A DNA stretch of 64,000 bases from an uncultured Dysgonomonas sp. (lineage in GTDB: Bacteria > Bacteroidota > Bacteroidia > Bacteroidales > Dysgonomonadaceae). Below the pieces are notes generated by a model. It had not been told where the DNA came from and searched no databases. It worked only from the letters and a program-made list of their open reading frames with translations. The stretch covers positions 990,948 to 1,054,947 of the forward strand of contig NZ_LT599032.1 in NCBI RefSeq assembly GCF_900079725.1, written 5' to 3'. Shown here one piece after another: positions 61,352-64,000 of this stretch (positions are counted from its first letter, which is position 1; each line of letters starts with the position of its first letter). The position numbers were made by a program, and so were the translations under genes.

Positions 61352-62617
61352 ATGAAAACAAGACATAAACCTATTGCAAATTCAGCCACATTGCTCCTGT
61401 TTCTCTTTTTTGCAATTCCATTATGGACGCAGGTCGGTGTGGACTATACCTCTATAAGCGGGGTAGTGAAAGACAAACGTACTAAAAAGATAATGGAATA
61501 TGTAAGCGTATCTGTTCCGGGCACAAATATCGGGACCATCACTAATGCCGATGGGGAATTTACAATCAAAATAAAAGATGATGCCCATGCAAAATCGATA
61601 GAAATATCCCATATCGGATATATAAATTATACACTGCCTATCGACGACAGGAATATGAACAATGTGACAATATTGCTTACGGCAAATGAGAACAAGCTGT
61701 CGGAAGTAGTTGTACACCCGACAAATCCGCGCGAACTGGTAAAAGTAGCTATTCAAAAAATCGAAGAAAACTATAGCCTCAATCCAAACTTGCTGACAGG
61801 GTTTTACCGGGAAACGGTAAAAAAAGGAAGGAATTACATTAATATTTCCGAAGCGGTTATCGATATTTATAAATCCTCTTACAAAGAAGACATACGAAAA
61901 GATAAAATACAAATATTCAAGGGTAGAAAGCTGATTAGCCCGAAGCCCAGCGATACACTTGTGGTAAAACTTCTCGGAGGTCCTACCCTGGCTGTTTATC
62001 TGGATATTGTAAAAAATACGGATGACATTTTACTGGACACCGAGACCCTGGACTATTACAGTTACACAATGGAAGAGAGTGTGATGATAAATGAGCGGCT
62101 TCATTATATTATCAGTTTTAAACCCATCCTAATCCTCCCATATGCTTTATATAATGGAAAATACTACATAGACAAACAGACTCTTACTTTTTCGAGGGCA
62201 GACTTCAGCCTGAATATGGATGACCGCGACAAAGCCACACAGGCAATACTTATAAAAAAACCGCCAAAACTACACTTCAAGCCGGAAGAAATATCATTCA
62301 CTGTGACATATAGAGAGCGGGAAGGACGTAGTTACCTCAATTATATCCGTAATGACATTCGCTTTAAATGTGACTGGAAAAAGCGTTTCTTTTTCTTTTC
62401 AACCAACTACGAAGTGGTTTCCGAAATGGTAGTAACCGACCGCAAAGAGGAGAATGTAGCCAATATACCGAATAAAGTGGCATTTAAACAAAATCAGTCC
62501 TTATCGGATAAAGTCAGTGATTTCTCTGATAAAAACTTCTGGGAGGATTTCAACATTATAGAGCCTACCGAATCATTGGAATCAGCCGTAAACAAACTGA
62601 AAAAGAAGCATGAATAA
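61352..62617 (+). CDS. Secreted CarboxypepD_reg-like protein without a barrel
   Basis: 421 residues. Signal peptide with 'LLLFLFFAIPLWTQ' ending near 28. A carboxypeptidase-regulatory-like domain spans about 34-115 ('SGVVKDKRTKKIMEYVSVSVPGTNIGTITNADGEF'). The middle domain (about 130-390; 'LVKVAIQKIEENYSLNPNLLTGFYRETVKKG') resembles the N-terminal half of DUF5686-type outer-membrane proteins. In those, a beta barrel of several hundred residues follows; here the gene stops cleanly after 'SLESAVNKLKKK'. It looks like a stand-alone, soluble or surface-exposed family member rather than a broken gene. Function unknown. Terminated at 62632. Confidence 0.78.
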   Translation: MKTRHKPIANSATLLLFLFFAIPLWTQVGVDYTSISGVVKDKRTKKIMEYVSVSVPGTNIGTITNADGEFTIKIKDDAHAKSIEISHIGYINYTLPIDDRNMNNVTILLTANENKLSEVVVHPTNPRELVKVAIQKIEENYSLNPNLLTGFYRETVKKGRNYINISEAVIDIYKSSYKEDIRKDKIQIFKGRKLISPKPSDTLVVKLLGGPTLAVYLDIVKNTDDILLDTETLDYYSYTMEESVMINERLHYIISFKPILILPYALYNGKYYIDKQTLTFSRADFSLNMDDRDKATQAILIKKPPKLHFKPEEISFTVTYREREGRSYLNYIRNDIRFKCDWKKRFFFFSTNYEVVSEMVVTDRKEENVANIPNKVAFKQNQSLSDKVSDFSDKNFWEDFNIIEPTESLESAVNKLKKKHE

Positions 62618-62631
62618 AAATAGCCTCTCCA

Positions 62632-62660
62632 AACCCCTCTTAACCGGAGGGGTTCTTTTA
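62632..62660 (+). terminator. Terminator of the CarboxypepD_reg gene
   Basis: AACCCCTC pairs with GAGGGGTT around a 7-base loop, followed by CTTTTA; 15 bases after the stop. Confidence 0.8.
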
Positions 62661-62684
62661 TGAGCTATTGTCCCGATAAAACAC

Positions 62685-62692
62685 TATCTTTG
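62685..62692 (+). promoter_or_regulatory. -7 box for the ACP phosphodiesterase gene
   Basis: TATCTTTG on the + strand, 26 bases before the ATG at 62718. Confidence 0.55.
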
Positions 62693-62717
62693 CGTCTCAT
62701 TCGTAAAGTACAAAGAC

Positions 62718-63296
62718 ATGAATTTTCTGGCACATGCATACCTGTCGTTCGGAGACCCTGACATACTGATTGGAAATATGATTGCCGATATGGTAAAGGG
62801 CAAACAAATAGAACAATATCCCGAACGGATACGGCATGGAATACATATACACAGGCACATTGACGCATACACCGACAGCCATCCTGTTACCTTGCGGGCA
62901 ATGGAGGTATTCCGATCATCGGCACATAAATATGCAGGTCCGTTTCTGGATGTCTCTTACGACCATTTTCTGGCTTTAGATGAATTGAGTGAACCGGAAG
63001 AAGGCTGGAAAGAATTCGCAGCGAAATGCTATTCGCAAATTGAGCAATATGCTGAAATTCTGCCATCAAAATTCTGCAGTATGTTCATGTATATGAAAAG
63101 CGAGGACTGGTTTTTCAACTACCGCTACAACTGGATGATAGAGCGCAGCTTCGACCGGCTGCAACAGCGTGCTGCTTATCTGCCCGATAATGCGCATATA
63201 TTCACCGATTTTGAAAAACATTATAAGGAAATAGCCGACAGCTACAATGAGTTCTTTCCTGACTTAAAGGCGTACACGCAAGAAATATCCTTATAG
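62718..63296 (+). CDS. ACP phosphodiesterase (AcpH family)
   Basis: 192 residues. AcpH removes the 4'-phosphopantetheine arm from holo-acyl-carrier protein. 'MNFLAHAYLSF' and 'ILIGNMIADMVKGKQ' at the start, then 'IHRHIDAYTDSHP' (about 46-58), hold the family's metal-binding His and Asp residues. 'FLDVSYDHFLA' follows. Length and motif order agree with the family. It is monocistronic with its own promoter, and convergent with the S24 regulator at a 12-base distance. Confidence 0.9.
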   Translation: MNFLAHAYLSFGDPDILIGNMIADMVKGKQIEQYPERIRHGIHIHRHIDAYTDSHPVTLRAMEVFRSSAHKYAGPFLDVSYDHFLALDELSEPEEGWKEFAAKCYSQIEQYAEILPSKFCSMFMYMKSEDWFFNYRYNWMIERSFDRLQQRAAYLPDNAHIFTDFEKHYKEIADSYNEFFPDLKAYTQEISL

Positions 63297-63308
63297 ATAT
63301 TCCTCTTT

Positions 63309-64000
63309 TTAAAAAGCACTGGACATCCGCTGCACAATATTACATAGCTGACAGACATCATCGAGCTTCAGTTCAAAATCGGTATATTCCGGTGATGGAT
63401 TCAGGGAATGGCAAACGATAGTACCCTTTTCCAAATCCTGGCTTATTATTTGCTTGCAGAGTATCGTGTTGTTTAGTACAATTACCCAGTTCGGAAAATC
63501 TTCGGTATGCAGTTTGTTGCGCCAATGCTCTTTGCCCAACTCACGGGCAAGGACAATATCGCCATTACTGAGGCTGCGTTTAGAATCATTGTCCATACTA
63601 TCACCTTTTATCTCAAAAGCAAAGTAGCGGCCATGCCCTATCTTGTCTACAATAAAGTCAAATTCTTCGAATTCATCGCTTACATACTCCACGTCGCGGC
63701 AGTCGTCGATATATTTGGCATAGGCTTTTACAGGAATAAAAGGTACACGCATACGGTACTTCCCGTTCGACATTTCGTAATACTTCAATCCCGACTTAGT
63801 GGTAAGGTATGGCTCTTCGCCCCGCACTTTTTCAGGGCGGTTCATATAACCTGTCCCACTGGCAAGCCACTCTTCATTTACTTTAAAATATGCAGCCAAG
63901 ATGGCAATATTTGACTTATTGGGATTCGTCTTACCTTCTATATAATTGGCGATTGTGCCCTTAGTTATCGCTGTATCTTTCCAGATACGGTAAGCGGTGA
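63309..64000 (-). CDS. HTH / S24 (LexA-like) regulator, 5' end cut by the window edge
   Basis: The frame runs past 64000, so the first part of the gene is missing; about 230 residues are visible. The visible N terminus is the second half of an XRE-type HTH ('TAITKGTIANYIEGKTNPNKS', then 'IAILAAYFKVNEEWLASGTG'). The C-terminal half is an S24 peptidase-like domain: 'IKGDSMDNDSKRSLSNGDIVLARE' carries the catalytic Ser, and the Lys is probably in 'NNTILCKQI'. Such proteins are phage-repressor- or LexA-like and may cleave themselves under DNA damage. Convergent with the ACP phosphodiesterase gene. Confidence 0.85.
   Translation of the reverse strand, partial: TAYRIWKDTAITKGTIANYIEGKTNPNKSNIAILAAYFKVNEEWLASGTGYMNRPEKVRGEEPYLTTKSGLKYYEMSNGKYRMRVPFIPVKAYAKYIDDCRDVEYVSDEFEEFDFIVDKIGHGRYFAFEIKGDSMDNDSKRSLSNGDIVLARELGKEHWRNKLHTEDFPNWVIVLNNTILCKQIISQDLEKGTIVCHSLNPSPEYTDFELKLDDVCQLCNIVQRMSSAF

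Overview
The window looks like a chromosomal segment of a member of the Bacteroidetes, most likely order Bacteroidales. A Dysgonomonas/Parabacteroides-like host is my inference from gene content and style, not a database result. Evidence: a SusC/SusD pair, a FeoA-FeoB fusion, an animal/fungal-type (GT3-like) glycogen synthase with a DUF3417-type phosphorylase, DUF4252 proteins, many Sec-secreted proteins ending their signal in '-AQ', moderate A+T content, and at least a dozen copies of the Bacteroidetes -7 promoter box TAnnTTTG just upstream of genes. No rRNA, tRNA, CRISPR array, prophage or intact insertion sequence was found.

Layout. 1-3.4 kb (- strand): partial fabH behind a TetR regulator, a Bcr/CflA-type drug exporter and an AraC regulator. 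3.5-4.9 kb: a GC-richer, gene-poor element followed by an orphan HTH (phBC6A51/terminase-small-subunit-like) gene. 5-8.3 kb: a double-PDZ secreted protein and a YbiT-like ABC-F ATPase whose second ATP site is degenerate. 8.4-8.9 kb: a candidate structured RNA. 8.9-12.6 kb (- strand): operon pyrE / SRPBCC-like / argH / serB. 12.8-13.1 kb: a second candidate structured RNA with a textbook promoter and terminator. 13.1-22.5 kb (- strand): FeoB-type Cys-rich peptide, a four-gene SusC/SusD operon, and feoAB. 23.5-27.2 kb: mutS2, a small membrane protein and a PD40 propeller protein. 27.2-29.4 kb: kbl-tdh threonine degradation operon. 29.8-37.8 kb: glycerophosphodiesterase, NTF2-fold-immunity-like orphan, lipoprotein, S9 peptidase, guanidino-group hydrolase and Ohr. 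38-44 kb: aldA and lutABC (lactaldehyde to lactate to pyruvate). 44-46.6 kb (- strand): META lipoprotein, omega-amidase-like hydrolase, PlsC-like acyltransferase and a small conserved protein. 47-51.5 kb: glycogen synthase and glycogen phosphorylase with a LacI-type palindrome between them. 51.8-56.7 kb: two ECF sigma/anti-sigma pairs, the second embedded among three DUF4252 genes, with a second copy of the orphan HTH gene between the pairs. 56.7-59.4 kb (- strand): LOG / unknown / bcp / recA. 60-64 kb: AraC regulator, CarboxypepD_reg protein, ACP phosphodiesterase and a truncated S24/HTH regulator.

Most genes are ordinary core metabolism. The interesting signal lies mainly between genes. There are two unassigned structured RNA candidates. 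One composite repeat of about 210 bp is present in two inverted copies 14 kb apart. Repeated GTAACA/GTCAG motifs also lie at the ends of the two orphan HTH genes. A small palindromic motif (GGTCTGnGACC) recurs in four untranslated regions, three of them around the glycogen genes. Among the protein-coding loci, the DUF4252-sigma-anti-sigma-DUF4252 cluster is the best candidate for an uncharacterised envelope-sensing system.
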